Source: a virus. Taken from it: 24,322 bases of DNA. The notes under the pieces were generated by a model, which ran no database searches, was not told the DNA's origin, and saw only the letters and a program-made list of their open reading frames with translations. The stretch is taken from the IMG/VR virus record IMGVR_UViG_3300025769_000818, positions 1 to 24,322 of that record. The stretch is one strand, 5' to 3'. Below are positions 17,287 to 23,953 of the stretch, one piece after another; positions within the stretch are counted from its first letter, which is position 1, and each line of letters begins with the position of its first letter. Both the position numbers and the translations under genes were made by a program.

Positions 17287-18018
17287 TCAATCTTTAATGT
17301 AACCATTCTTGACGAGCCATTCTTTTGTCATTGGAGTAGGAGAATAATCGGTCCACATAGTCCCACGAGCACAAGATTCAAGTGCATCTTGAGTCATACC
17401 TTCGGTTTTACCTGCCCAAGTTGCCTCTTTCTCCCATGGTTGTGCCGACACTGGATATGTTCGTTCTACCATTTCTTGCCATAACATAGGAACATCTTCC
17501 TCTGGTTTGATAATAGCAATCATACTATTATCAATGGTTCCTGCCATACAATCCTGGGCTGCATGCCACCCTTCATGTCTCATAACTGACATCAATACAT
17601 CAGGACGATGCATGAATGCTCTGTTCAGAAAGAAATTATTACCTACGGTATGATATACACCACGATGTCCAACAGGGAAATAACTTTCATCGGCAAGATA
17701 TACCTGAACATCAATAAGAGTCAATGCATTCAACATACGACTAAATTCTTCTTGAACTGGAGTCCAATCAGAGTTAGGATATTGTTCTTTAATATAACCA
17801 ATACCCCAGATTGGTTCCACACCTTCAGTACATTCTTCAAGTAACATACAACCCATTGAATCATATGAAAATGGTTCTACTTCAGGTTCATGATGTGCAA
17901 ATGTATTAATAGTATCTACACCTTCATGAGTATGTTGATGTGGATAAAATTGTGGATGTGCCATTGCAGGTGGCACAACTATCATTGTTAATGCAAGTAA
18001 CAGTGTCCTAATCTTCAT
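17287..18018 (-). CDS. secreted HExxH metalloprotease-like protein, 243 aa
   Basis: Residues 1-20 form a signal peptide (KIR, hydrophobic core, AMA before His21), so the product should reach the periplasm. The mature N terminus is His-rich (seven His in about 25 residues), suggesting metal binding. HEGWH at 148-152 fits the HExxH zinc site, and E198 in PWEKEATWAG could be the third ligand of a gluzincin-like enzyme. The Cys at 57, 63, 157 and 216 could form disulfides. I do not know the substrate: candidates are host periplasmic or cell-wall proteins, or release at lysis. It overlaps the upstream gene by 11 bases. Confidence 0.75.
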   Translation of the reverse strand: MKIRTLLLALTMIVVPPAMAHPQFYPHQHTHEGVDTINTFAHHEPEVEPFSYDSMGCMLLEECTEGVEPIWGIGYIKEQYPNSDWTPVQEEFSRMLNALTLIDVQVYLADESYFPVGHRGVYHTVGNNFFLNRAFMHRPDVLMSVMRHEGWHAAQDCMAGTIDNSMIAIIKPEEDVPMLWQEMVERTYPVSAQPWEKEATWAGKTEGMTQDALESCARGTMWTDYSPTPMTKEWLVKNGYIKD

Positions 18019-18265
18019 CGTAAATTGAATTTCTCTTTTTTATATATTGTAATTCATTCCACTGATGTTGGTAACATAACAACAATGTGTGATATTTACA
18101 ATGTTTATGAGTACGGGTTATAGTACAATATGGTTTAGGTTTTGTCCCAAGTTCAATTGTAATATAATCATCTTGTTCGTCTCTATAATATACCCATCCT
18201 TCATGAATAGCTGAAGCTTTCTCCCATCTCACATAATCATTCACCTGTGGCACATAATCAGACAT
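18008..18265 (-). CDS. conserved cyanophage-type protein, 85 aa
   Basis: Starts MSDYVPQVNDYVRWEKASAI. Residues about 10-35 (DYVRWE.....EGWVYYRDEQDDYITIEL) form a small beta-barrel-like unit, followed by CTITRTHKHCKYHTLLLCY and QHQWNELQYIK. The same order of motifs (EGWVYF, YITIE, LLLCY..QW) is one I recall in a common cyanophage family of unknown function. ATG 18265 was chosen over a TTG at 18274. Confidence 0.78.
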   Translation of the reverse strand: MSDYVPQVNDYVRWEKASAIHEGWVYYRDEQDDYITIELGTKPKPYCTITRTHKHCKYHTLLLCYQHQWNELQYIKKRNSIYDED

Positions 18266-18270
18266 AGTAA

Positions 18271-18456
18271 TCAATCAATAGAAGAGGGAATACCGATAGA
18301 AGATAAAGTTTCTTGTTGTTTATAATATAGTTTCACATAACAACGTAATGTTTCTTTTAGTTCTCTAATATCATTACAAGCCTCAATGTCTCTTGAAAAT
18401 GTTTCATATGCAAAAGACCTTGAAGGTGTAGATAATGTTATGGTGTCTGGATTCAT
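18271..18456 (-). CDS. conserved hypothetical protein, 61 aa
   Basis: Starts MNPDTITLSTPSRSFAYETF; the rest is helical: SRDIEACNDIRELKETLRCY then VKLYYKQQETLSSIGIP. The segment SRDI..C.DI.EL and LYYKQQE is familiar from T4-like cyanophage small proteins (recollection). The length and helical content recall phycobilisome-degradation-type peptides, but the sequence is not NblA. Coupled to the upstream gene by ATGA. Confidence 0.75.
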   Translation of the reverse strand: MNPDTITLSTPSRSFAYETFSRDIEACNDIRELKETLRCYVKLYYKQQETLSSIGIPSSID

Positions 18457-18740
18457 GAGAATGCTGCCATGAGTGGATTGAGATTTAACTTCATAGCTGT
18501 GTATGGAGTTGTGTCTGATATATTTACTACTTTACCTGGTTTCTTGTGATTGACTGGAGCCATAAACACTCCTTTCTTTCTACAAAAGAACCCCCAAACT
18601 GAACTAGGGTGTTTATCATCACCATAGATAAACTCTCGACTGATGTTACGAATCCAAATACGTTTTACTGTCTTTGAGTAATCATCAGTCCAGTATTCAT
18701 AGCCCTGTGGTGGCTGATGTGGAAATTCCATCTTTTTCAT
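18453..18740 (-). CDS. hypothetical protein, 95 aa
   Basis: A basic, aromatic-rich protein with EYWTDDYSKTVKRIWIRNIS, GFFCRKKGVFMAPVNHKKPG and a C terminus MKLNLNPLMAAFS. The WGFF..KKGVFMAPVN..KPGKVV pattern is the same order of strands as in the 11031-11372 product (FVDK.TG..YKPAS..APAKG) and they may share a fold. The start is uncertain: ATG 18740 (MKKMEFPHQ) or ATG 18731 (MEFPHQ); it overlaps the upstream gene by 44 bases. Confidence 0.68.
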   Translation of the reverse strand: MKKMEFPHQPPQGYEYWTDDYSKTVKRIWIRNISREFIYGDDKHPSSVWGFFCRKKGVFMAPVNHKKPGKVVNISDTTPYTAMKLNLNPLMAAFS

Positions 18741-18888
18741 AACTATAGAGTAGGTCAAGCATCTTTTGACGCCATTCCATCAATTCATCATAACACCCTT
18801 GATTGTATGCACAACCACGGAGACTACTGTCAGGTTTGATTACACTTTCAATCATAAGATTGAGTGCGTCTTTTTGTTTATCAGTCAT
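18697..18888 (-). CDS. hypothetical helical protein, 63 aa
   Basis: Starts MTDKQKDALNLMIESVIKPD and continues with QGCYDELMEWRQKMLDLLYS then YEKDGISTSATTGL. Two amphipathic helices linked by a polar loop. ATG 18888 overlaps the CP12-like gene stop by 8 bases; a longer frame to 18936 adds 16 residues over that gene. The tail after LLYSYE lies over the next gene start, so the stop may have drifted. Confidence 0.68.
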   Translation of the reverse strand: MTDKQKDALNLMIESVIKPDSSLRGCAYNQGCYDELMEWRQKMLDLLYSYEKDGISTSATTGL

Positions 18889-19111
18889 CGAAAACTTTAC
18901 ACATTGGGGAACCAGGGTGAGTGTCGCAGAATTCATCTAACACTTTATCTTTGTGTCGTTCTGATGGGTCTGATAGTTTACCTTCTGTGAGGGGATCCCA
19001 CTCATCAGGTGAATGTGCTTCATTCGTATGTAAGTCTACCTTATAGGCATTGTACTTATCATTTGGGTCATAGAGGGGATCATTAACATCCCTTTGACGT
19101 GGTTGTGACAT
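18881..19111 (-). CDS. CP12-like protein, 76 aa
   Basis: CP12 proteins of cyanobacteria, plants and cyanophages clamp GAPDH and PRK and shut down the Calvin cycle. The C-terminal segment here, EFCDTHPGSPMCKVFDD, matches the CP12 end in key positions: two Cys (C62, C71) eight residues apart, Pro four residues after the first Cys, then basic-aliphatic-aromatic-Asp-Asp. The first 55 residues (RQRDVNDPLYDPNDKYNAYK) are polar and disordered, unlike host CP12, and there is no N-terminal Cys pair. It could bind GAPDH alone, or be another phage protein that has captured the tail. Gene spacing to the upstream gene is 2 bases. Confidence 0.65.
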   Translation of the reverse strand: MSQPRQRDVNDPLYDPNDKYNAYKVDLHTNEAHSPDEWDPLTEGKLSDPSERHKDKVLDEFCDTHPGSPMCKVFDD

Positions 19112-19113
19112 GA

Positions 19114-19347
19114 TTAAGTTAAGAAAGAGGTTACAACTTTAGATGGTAGTTCATCTAACAAAGAATATTTATCTGCCTTGTTGATATTCTGTCTCAATTC
19201 ACTGAAATAATGAGAATAATACTTACCATCTTCTTCAACAATTAAATCAAAACATTCTTCATCATTTTCTGCAACAACATTCCATACTCCGCCGTATTCT
19301 GATGAGGGGAATGGCACATAATGGTCAACAATGTAAATAAATTTCAT
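19114..19347 (-). CDS. conserved cyanophage-type protein, 77 aa
   Basis: Starts MKFIYIVDHYVPFPSSEYGG and continues VWNVVAENDEECFDLIVEED. The motif YIVD..VPFPSSEYGG..NV.A.ND.E is a recurring signature in T4-like cyanophages (recollection), function unknown. A GATAAATA late-like box (19166-19173) lies within it, placed about 55 bases upstream of the CP12-like gene. Its own promoter is at 19370-19398. Confidence 0.8.
   Translation of the reverse strand: MKFIYIVDHYVPFPSSEYGGVWNVVAENDEECFDLIVEEDGKYYSHYFSELRQNINKADKYSLLDELPSKVVTSFLT
19166..19173 (-). promoter_or_regulatory. T4-late-like box inside the 19114-19347 gene
   Basis: GATAAATA on the minus strand, one base from TATAAATA. It is inside a coding region, so chance is possible, but the distance to the CP12-like ATG (about 55 bases) is suitable. 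Confidence 0.3.
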
Positions 19348-19369
19348 CAGTCTTGAGAATTACCTTAAT

Positions 19370-19398
19370 AGTATAGGTGAGTTAAAAAAGTTTGTCAA
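19370..19398 (-). promoter_or_regulatory. sigma70-type promoter before the 77-aa gene
   Basis: TTGACA (19393-19398), 17-base spacer, TATACT (19370-19375) on the minus strand. The -35 is inside the last codons of the 49-aa gene. Transcription would start about 15 bases before ATG 19347. Confidence 0.55.
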
Positions 19399-19531
19399 GT
19401 TGTCGTTGTAACTCATAATAAACTGAAATAAGTTTGAGATTCATATAAGTTTCGTAGTCATTACCTTTGAGTAAATCAAGTGTGGTTTCAATTTGTTGCA
19501 TAGCAAGAGTGAGTGTTTCTTTTTTATTCAT
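19382..19531 (-). CDS. hypothetical helical protein, 49 aa
   Basis: Encodes MNKKETLTLAMQQIETTLDL, then LKGNDYETYMNLKLISVYYE and LQRQLDKLF. Two amphipathic helices separated by a GND turn, as in a small helical hairpin. The region between it and the upstream gene has a TATAAT at the start of its leader. The C-terminal codons double as the -35 of the next promoter. Function unknown. Confidence 0.6.
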   Translation of the reverse strand: MNKKETLTLAMQQIETTLDLLKGNDYETYMNLKLISVYYELQRQLDKLF

Positions 19532-19642
19532 TAGATTTTCTCATTATACTATGAAAGAATAAGTGAATAAAGAACTGTAATGATTGTAACTATAGTCAAT
19601 ATAAAAAGACATAAAAAATTACATCTTCTGTTTCTTTTGAAA
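19532..19642 (-). other. 111-base intergenic stretch with tiny hydrophobic frames
   Basis: Three frames are open for 16-33 codons: MISKETEDVIFYVFLY (overlapping the upstream TGA), MSFYIDYSYNHYSSLFTYSF, and a start-less hydrophobic CNFLCLFILTIVTIITVLYS. None is convincing. The last resembles a membrane helix whose ATG was lost. GTATAATG just before the 49-aa gene could be a -10. Confidence 0.4.
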
Positions 19643-19870
19643 TCATTTGACTATAAACCAATTTTTATCATTAGTTTTATTTACCCAGAAGTGGTACTTA
19701 CCAGTAATAGATGAAAGAAACATTTGGTCTTCTGTCTCTTGTTCTACTCTACATGAATGAAGTTCATGCATCAAGTTAACGAATCGGTTCTTACTCCGTT
19801 GGTTCTTGGGTTCTACAGTAACGAATTTAGTCTTCATAGGTGTTTGACTGACTTTGTAAGTATAGACCAT
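19643..19870 (-). CDS. conserved cyanophage-type protein, 75 aa
   Basis: Starts MVYTYKVSQTPMKTKFVTVE; then NRFVNLMHELHSCRVEQETE, DQMFLSSITGKYHFWVNKTN and DKNWFIVK. The pattern NRF.NLM..LH.C.VEQE and MFL.S..G.Y.FWV is familiar from many T4-like cyanophage genomes (recollection); function unknown. Probably a helix followed by a beta hairpin pair. Confidence 0.8.
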   Translation of the reverse strand: MVYTYKVSQTPMKTKFVTVEPKNQRSKNRFVNLMHELHSCRVEQETEDQMFLSSITGKYHFWVNKTNDKNWFIVK

Positions 19871-19955
19871 GTGAGGGGTCTCCGGGGGGTTTTGTAGACA
19901 CTTGACAAACTGGTCTAGACCCCGTAGACTAGGTTTGTCGTTCTTGAGAGATAAG
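19871..19955. other. intergenic stretch with palindromes
   Basis: Contains a perfect palindrome GGTCTAGACC (19911-19920) and GGGGTCT/AGACCCC arms that could pair across it. A plus-strand TTGACA-17-TAGACT (19902-19930) is also visible, but no plus-strand gene follows. It may be a 3'-end structure after the mini CxxC gene. Confidence 0.35.
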
Positions 19956-20054
19956 TTATAAGTTCTTATTTGATATTAAATCTCTTATCATATATTTCCC
20001 ACTAATCTTATAACAGTGAGGACAATTTTCTTTTGTATATACTTTAAAATTCAT
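19956..20054 (-). CDS. mini CxxC protein, glutaredoxin-like N-terminal fragment, 32 aa
   Basis: Encodes MNFKVYTKENCPHCYKISGK and YMIRDLISNKNL. The beginning, a strand followed by TKENCPHCYK, is the opening of a glutaredoxin with its CPHC active site, but a whole glutaredoxin needs about 80 residues. It is either a truncated remnant or a tiny metal- or thiol-binding protein. Starts 9 bases after the carbamoyltransferase stop, so it may be translated. Confidence 0.5.
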   Translation of the reverse strand: MNFKVYTKENCPHCYKISGKYMIRDLISNKNL

Positions 20055-20063
20055 AAATCAATC

Positions 20064-21740
20064 TCAGATTAAAAAATAATTTCCAATTACAAGACAATCT
20101 AGATCAATACTTTCAAAGGTTTTGATCGCATCCTTTGGATTCTCTACAATTGGTTGACCATTATCATTGAAAGAAGTATTTAAAAGAACCGGACAATCAG
20201 TTTCTTTATTATATTTTTGAAGAAGTGTTGCAACTTCTGGATGCAACTTTTCATTTACAGTTTGAATTCTACATGAGAAATCTTTATGTGTGATCGCACC
20301 AAGTTTCTTTCTTTGATGTGGTTTTACTACCAGAGAGTATAGCATATATTCATTTGGATATACATCTATAAAGTATTCTTCTTGATATTCTTCAAGCATA
20401 ATACCTGCAAATGGACGCCACTCTTCTCTATGTTTAATGCGAGTATTGATTGTCTTTTTATTTTCTTTTATTGATGGGTTCATCAGAATTGAACGAGAAC
20501 CAAGTGCTCTAGGTCCAAACTCTGAACGATTTTGAAACCACCCAACAATTTTATTATCAGCAAGAAGTTTAGCAACCTTCTCACACAGTTCTTCAAAGTT
20601 ATCAAACTTCTTATAGTTTTTCCCTTTAAGTGCTTCCTCAATCTCTTCTTCACTATAAGTGCGTCCAAGAAGTGAAATATTGTGTGGGAGAGTTACTTTT
20701 TCTTTTGCCTTAAAAACACCATAACATGCAGCACCAAATGATAATCCAGTATCATCAGGAAATGGTGGGATGTGCATATTCTTTACAATTTCATTCTTAC
20801 GAATGACAGAGTTTGTGAGAATATTCAGAAACACGCCACCAGCAAGGCAAAGATTTTCATCAATATATCCTTGTTCTTTGAGTGTCTTCATATAAACAAG
20901 CATTCCCTGTTCAAAATTATGTTGAAGAGTTCTTGCTTTGTTTTCTGGACTCATGTTTCCATAAACATAATCCTGTCCAGGAAAAGAGTTGAATGTAACT
21001 GAAGGAATACCTTCAAAAGTTTGTCGATAATCTTTTTCAAACTCTTTTACATTACCATATGCCGAAAGACCCATGACCTTGCCACAGAATGTCTCACGAT
21101 ACTTTGGATCAGTAATATCAATTTGTTTCTGAACCATCTCAACATAAATTTGATATGCCCAAGCCCAATAATAGTTTCCGAAGTTATTCATTTCAGGAAT
21201 ACCGGGATGATACCTAAAAATACCTTTTTCTTTATTAAAGTATCCTATAGAATGATTTTCTGTAGAAAAAGCATTGCCAGTAGAATTGAATAAAATAGAT
21301 CCAGCATTATCCATCGTAATAAATGTTCCTTCATTGTAATCTGAAGAGAACACTGATGAATATGCATGACACATATGATGAGATACTATCTCAACTTTTG
21401 CTTTTGGGAAATATCTTTTAAGTTTAGATTGAAGAGTTTGATTAATATAATTCTTATAGAAGTTTATATTTGCCATCGATGGAACGACAACTACATCAAT
21501 ATCTTCTTTAGAAAGATTCCCTGTCGATAAACAATAGTCTATCGATTTTCGTGGGAAGTTTCCATCATATTTAATACCAGTAAGTCTTTCTTCACTGATA
21601 CTAGTTACATGATTTCCATTAGAAAATAAAGACACACTTGCACCATGTGTCCAACTTTCATTCATTTGTTCCCTCAAACTAGGATTATCAGAAATTAAAA
21701 CATTCCATCCAATCGCACCATAAAGTCCAATAACATTCAT
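20064..21740 (-). CDS. NodU/CmcH-family carbamoyltransferase, 558 aa
   Basis: Transfers a carbamoyl group from carbamoyl phosphate, through a carbamoyl-adenylate, to a hydroxyl, usually of a sugar. The N-terminal ASKHA/Kae1-like domain has EERLTGIKYDGNFP (50-63), the metal-binding HHMCH (121-125), MDNAGS and LAGGVFLN (299-306). The C-terminal YrdC-like domain begins near 400 with FGPRALGSRSIL (408-419) and includes EEWRPFAG (439-446) and NTSFN. Length is normal for the family. Its ATG overlaps the stop of the glycosyltransferase (4 bases), so the two are coupled. With the sulfotransferase nearby it probably modifies a surface glycan. Confidence 0.92.
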   Translation of the reverse strand: MNVIGLYGAIGWNVLISDNPSLREQMNESWTHGASVSLFSNGNHVTSISEERLTGIKYDGNFPRKSIDYCLSTGNLSKEDIDVVVVPSMANINFYKNYINQTLQSKLKRYFPKAKVEIVSHHMCHAYSSVFSSDYNEGTFITMDNAGSILFNSTGNAFSTENHSIGYFNKEKGIFRYHPGIPEMNNFGNYYWAWAYQIYVEMVQKQIDITDPKYRETFCGKVMGLSAYGNVKEFEKDYRQTFEGIPSVTFNSFPGQDYVYGNMSPENKARTLQHNFEQGMLVYMKTLKEQGYIDENLCLAGGVFLNILTNSVIRKNEIVKNMHIPPFPDDTGLSFGAACYGVFKAKEKVTLPHNISLLGRTYSEEEIEEALKGKNYKKFDNFEELCEKVAKLLADNKIVGWFQNRSEFGPRALGSRSILMNPSIKENKKTINTRIKHREEWRPFAGIMLEEYQEEYFIDVYPNEYMLYSLVVKPHQRKKLGAITHKDFSCRIQTVNEKLHPEVATLLQKYNKETDCPVLLNTSFNDNGQPIVENPKDAIKTFESIDLDCLVIGNYFLI

Positions 21741-22636
21741 TTATCAACTGCTTCTATAATTTTATCAAAGTTAAAGATTTCTTCATCCTCATCCACATAA
21801 GGATACTCTGCTTCTACTCCAGTAAAATCAAAGTCAAACAAATAACTATTTGGAAGTTTAAAGTTGGCAGGTTTCTCTGCTTGAATATTGGTATGTATAT
21901 CCCATCCAAAGACCTTTGGACTAGTTCCATTCCATAATACCACAGAAGGCAATTTCAATGCTGTTGCTGCGTGTTGTAGGCAACTATCAATAAGTATTCT
22001 CTTCTCACTATTCAGTAAGATACTTACAAGTTCCATATTACTCATTGGATCTTGAACCACTTCCACACCATCTAATGCTTCAGAAGAAGGTTTTTTGACT
22101 TGAAAAATATGATACTTATCGGAATAATGATCTACAAGTTTTTGTGCAAGTGCCACAGGCATATCTCTTGCCCATAGATATGGTCTCTGTTCATTATACA
22201 TTCCACCATTAGTTTGAAGAACCATAATAGGTTTTTCGTTTGCACGACTTTCCCAAAATTCTTTTGCAATCTTTTTCTGTAAAGGATTAAATTTAATATC
22301 TGGCATTTCACCTCGATATTCTAATCCATACATCTTAGACCAAGTTTGAATCAGAGGCAGTTTTTTATGAATATGATCAGTAGTGAAATAAGGTTCATTA
22401 TGGAAAATTATTGAATCCTCATTTTCAATATAACTTTGATAAAAATAACTTGTATTGCCAAGTTGATATACTCTATCTACAAATGGAAGATTTTGAAATA
22501 TTTCAGACCAGACAGAAACAACAATAAGTTGTCTACCTGGATGATTGTTTTTAATACATTTAGCTACTGCTGTTGCGGCAATATGTTTACCAAACCCACC
22601 TTGAACATGAAATATAGAATACTTAATTTTTGTCAT
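21737..22636 (-). CDS. glycosyltransferase family 9-like protein, 299 aa
   Basis: Resembles heptosyltransferase-type GT-B enzymes. The N-terminal Rossmann domain opens with KYSIFHVQGGFGKHIAATAV (GGFGKHI at 13-19, as in GDxxL/GxGK starts of the family). The C-terminal half holds VQDPMSNMELVSILLNSEKR and the acceptor/donor site LIDSCLQHAATALKLPSVVL (D217, H222) with WNGTSPKVFGW. The donor sugar cannot be told from sequence. It is 4 bases downstream of the 115-aa gene and coupled to the carbamoyltransferase. Confidence 0.85.
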   Translation of the reverse strand: MTKIKYSIFHVQGGFGKHIAATAVAKCIKNNHPGRQLIVVSVWSEIFQNLPFVDRVYQLGNTSYFYQSYIENEDSIIFHNEPYFTTDHIHKKLPLIQTWSKMYGLEYRGEMPDIKFNPLQKKIAKEFWESRANEKPIMVLQTNGGMYNEQRPYLWARDMPVALAQKLVDHYSDKYHIFQVKKPSSEALDGVEVVQDPMSNMELVSILLNSEKRILIDSCLQHAATALKLPSVVLWNGTSPKVFGWDIHTNIQAEKPANFKLPNSYLFDFDFTGVEAEYPYVDEDEEIFNFDKIIEAVDK

Positions 22637-22640
22637 AAAA

Positions 22641-22988
22641 TTACCAAGGAGTTTCTTTGTTTACTGTAACAGGTGCTGGGGGATTAAGAACAGAATTGAT
22701 CCAAGAAGTGTGTTGTGCAGTGACTCTTTCTTCTGCAAGTTCATCTGCAATCCAACCCAATACAATCTCTTCAGTCAAGTCTTCAAATGCAACAAATCCT
22801 TCAGAACCTTCAGAATCTGGAGTAACATCTTCACAATTAACTTGATAATTTTCAAAACCTTCAATTGTAGTTCTTTCTACATCAGAATCATCAGAGGATA
22901 CCCATTTAACTTGAATATCACATACTACATTGTTTCCATCATTTATGACTTCAAGATTTTCAATTGTTCTTGTGTGTGTAATTGCCAT
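22641..22988 (-). CDS. conserved protein of cyanophage structural regions, 115 aa
   Basis: A protein with an N-terminal beta part (VVCDIQVKWVSSD), then GFVAFEDLTEEIVLGWIADE and a C-terminal tail PAPVTVNKETPW. The phrase F..FEDLTEE.V.GW and the PW ending are familiar from small proteins encoded beside tail genes in marine T4-like phages (I recall the name DUF7936). Function unknown, possibly a tail-fibre accessory. A late-like AATAAATA (23011-23018) lies 23 bases before its ATG. Confidence 0.82.
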   Translation of the reverse strand: MAITHTRTIENLEVINDGNNVVCDIQVKWVSSDDSDVERTTIEGFENYQVNCEDVTPDSEGSEGFVAFEDLTEEIVLGWIADELAEERVTAQHTSWINSVLNPPAPVTVNKETPW

Positions 22989-23010
22989 TTTGTTTTAGTT
23001 AAATCTCTAT

Positions 23011-23018
23011 TATTTATT
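23011..23018 (-). promoter_or_regulatory. T4-late-like promoter box before the 115-aa gene
   Basis: AATAAATA on the minus strand, one base from TATAAATA, followed by an AT-rich leader of 22 bases up to ATG 22988. It overlaps the stop of the sulfotransferase gene. Confidence 0.5.
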
Positions 23019-23913
23019 TAAAGATAATATTATTATCCTTTGTAGGTGGTGCCTTTACCTTAGGGGTTATCGTAACAATATCAGGTGTTCCCCAAAACTC
23101 AAGTCGTCTTTTGTTTTGTTCATAAAGATCAAGAATTTCTTCTGGAAGAATTGATGCTGGTGGAGAAGAAGTTTTCTTGACCTCAGAACGAACCTGATGC
23201 ATATCACTTAGTCCATAAGTTATCAAATCATCTTCCCTATGAATATTTGAGATTGATCCAAAGTCATGATCATAAAACTCTTCCCCAAGAAAATCATAGA
23301 TGTCTTCCATTATTTTTTCAGGATTATCTACAAGATCATTATAGTCCACAAAATGCATTTTGTCACTTACATTTTGTTGGAATCCCATCATAATCGCATT
23401 CAGTGACTCATAAACAATACCACCATCATTTAGAAGATACATACATCTATTCAAATCATTAATAGGTATATCAGTTTTGATTAATTGTTCATCTACAAAA
23501 TTAATTCTTGGTTGGCCTTCCTGAAAAGGATTTCGATGAATCATTGTCAGAATAGAAGTTAGAATCTCATCTATTCTACGAACTGGAACAAGAATCTTTG
23601 CCTGTTGTCCAATGTACCCTTCAATATAAGGAACTCTTGCAGTCCATGCACGATTTTTATCAAAGACAACTGGTTTTTGAACATCACTATAAAAATGATG
23701 TGGAATGCTACCAATGATCTCTCTGACTTGATCTGGTTTTGGATATCCATGGTACAACTCATTACCCATAAAGTTTTGCTCTACGGCAAACATTGCACCA
23801 AGAACTGGACTTGATGGTCCAGAATAAAATCTTGGATTTTGATTTAAGATTGAAGAAAGCAAAGTGCTTCCCGAACGGGGAAGCCCTGCCATAAAATAAA
23901 AAGTTTTATTCAT
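23014..23913 (-). CDS. sulfotransferase, 299 aa
   Basis: Transfers sulfate from PAPS to a hydroxyl or amino group. The 5'-phosphosulfate-binding loop is GLPRSGSTLLSSILNQNP (10-27), at the very N terminus as in cytosolic-type and bacterial enzymes. The 3'-phosphate-binding segment is probably VRRIDEILTSIL with nearby acid and Ser, and LVDNPEKIMEDIYDFLGEEF near residue 200 is the usual C-terminal landmark. Cyanophage sulfotransferases have been noted near tail genes. Upstream bases include GATAAATG and two TATAAT boxes; which one is used is unclear. Confidence 0.9.
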   Translation of the reverse strand: MNKTFYFMAGLPRSGSTLLSSILNQNPRFYSGPSSPVLGAMFAVEQNFMGNELYHGYPKPDQVREIIGSIPHHFYSDVQKPVVFDKNRAWTARVPYIEGYIGQQAKILVPVRRIDEILTSILTMIHRNPFQEGQPRINFVDEQLIKTDIPINDLNRCMYLLNDGGIVYESLNAIMMGFQQNVSDKMHFVDYNDLVDNPEKIMEDIYDFLGEEFYDHDFGSISNIHREDDLITYGLSDMHQVRSEVKKTSSPPASILPEEILDLYEQNKRRLEFWGTPDIVTITPKVKAPPTKDNNIIFK

Positions 23914-23953
23914 TCATTTATCATTCGATACTATTATATATTATACCATAAAA

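Noticed and set aside
19902-19930. Plus-strand TTGACA-17-TAGACT promoter
   Set aside because: No plus-strand gene follows and only minus-strand genes surround it; kept as a note because an antisense RNA cannot be excluded.
22657-23021. Plus-strand frames opposite the 115-aa gene
   Set aside because: They are antisense shadows without a leader or recognised domain, while the minus-strand product has a familiar phage pattern.
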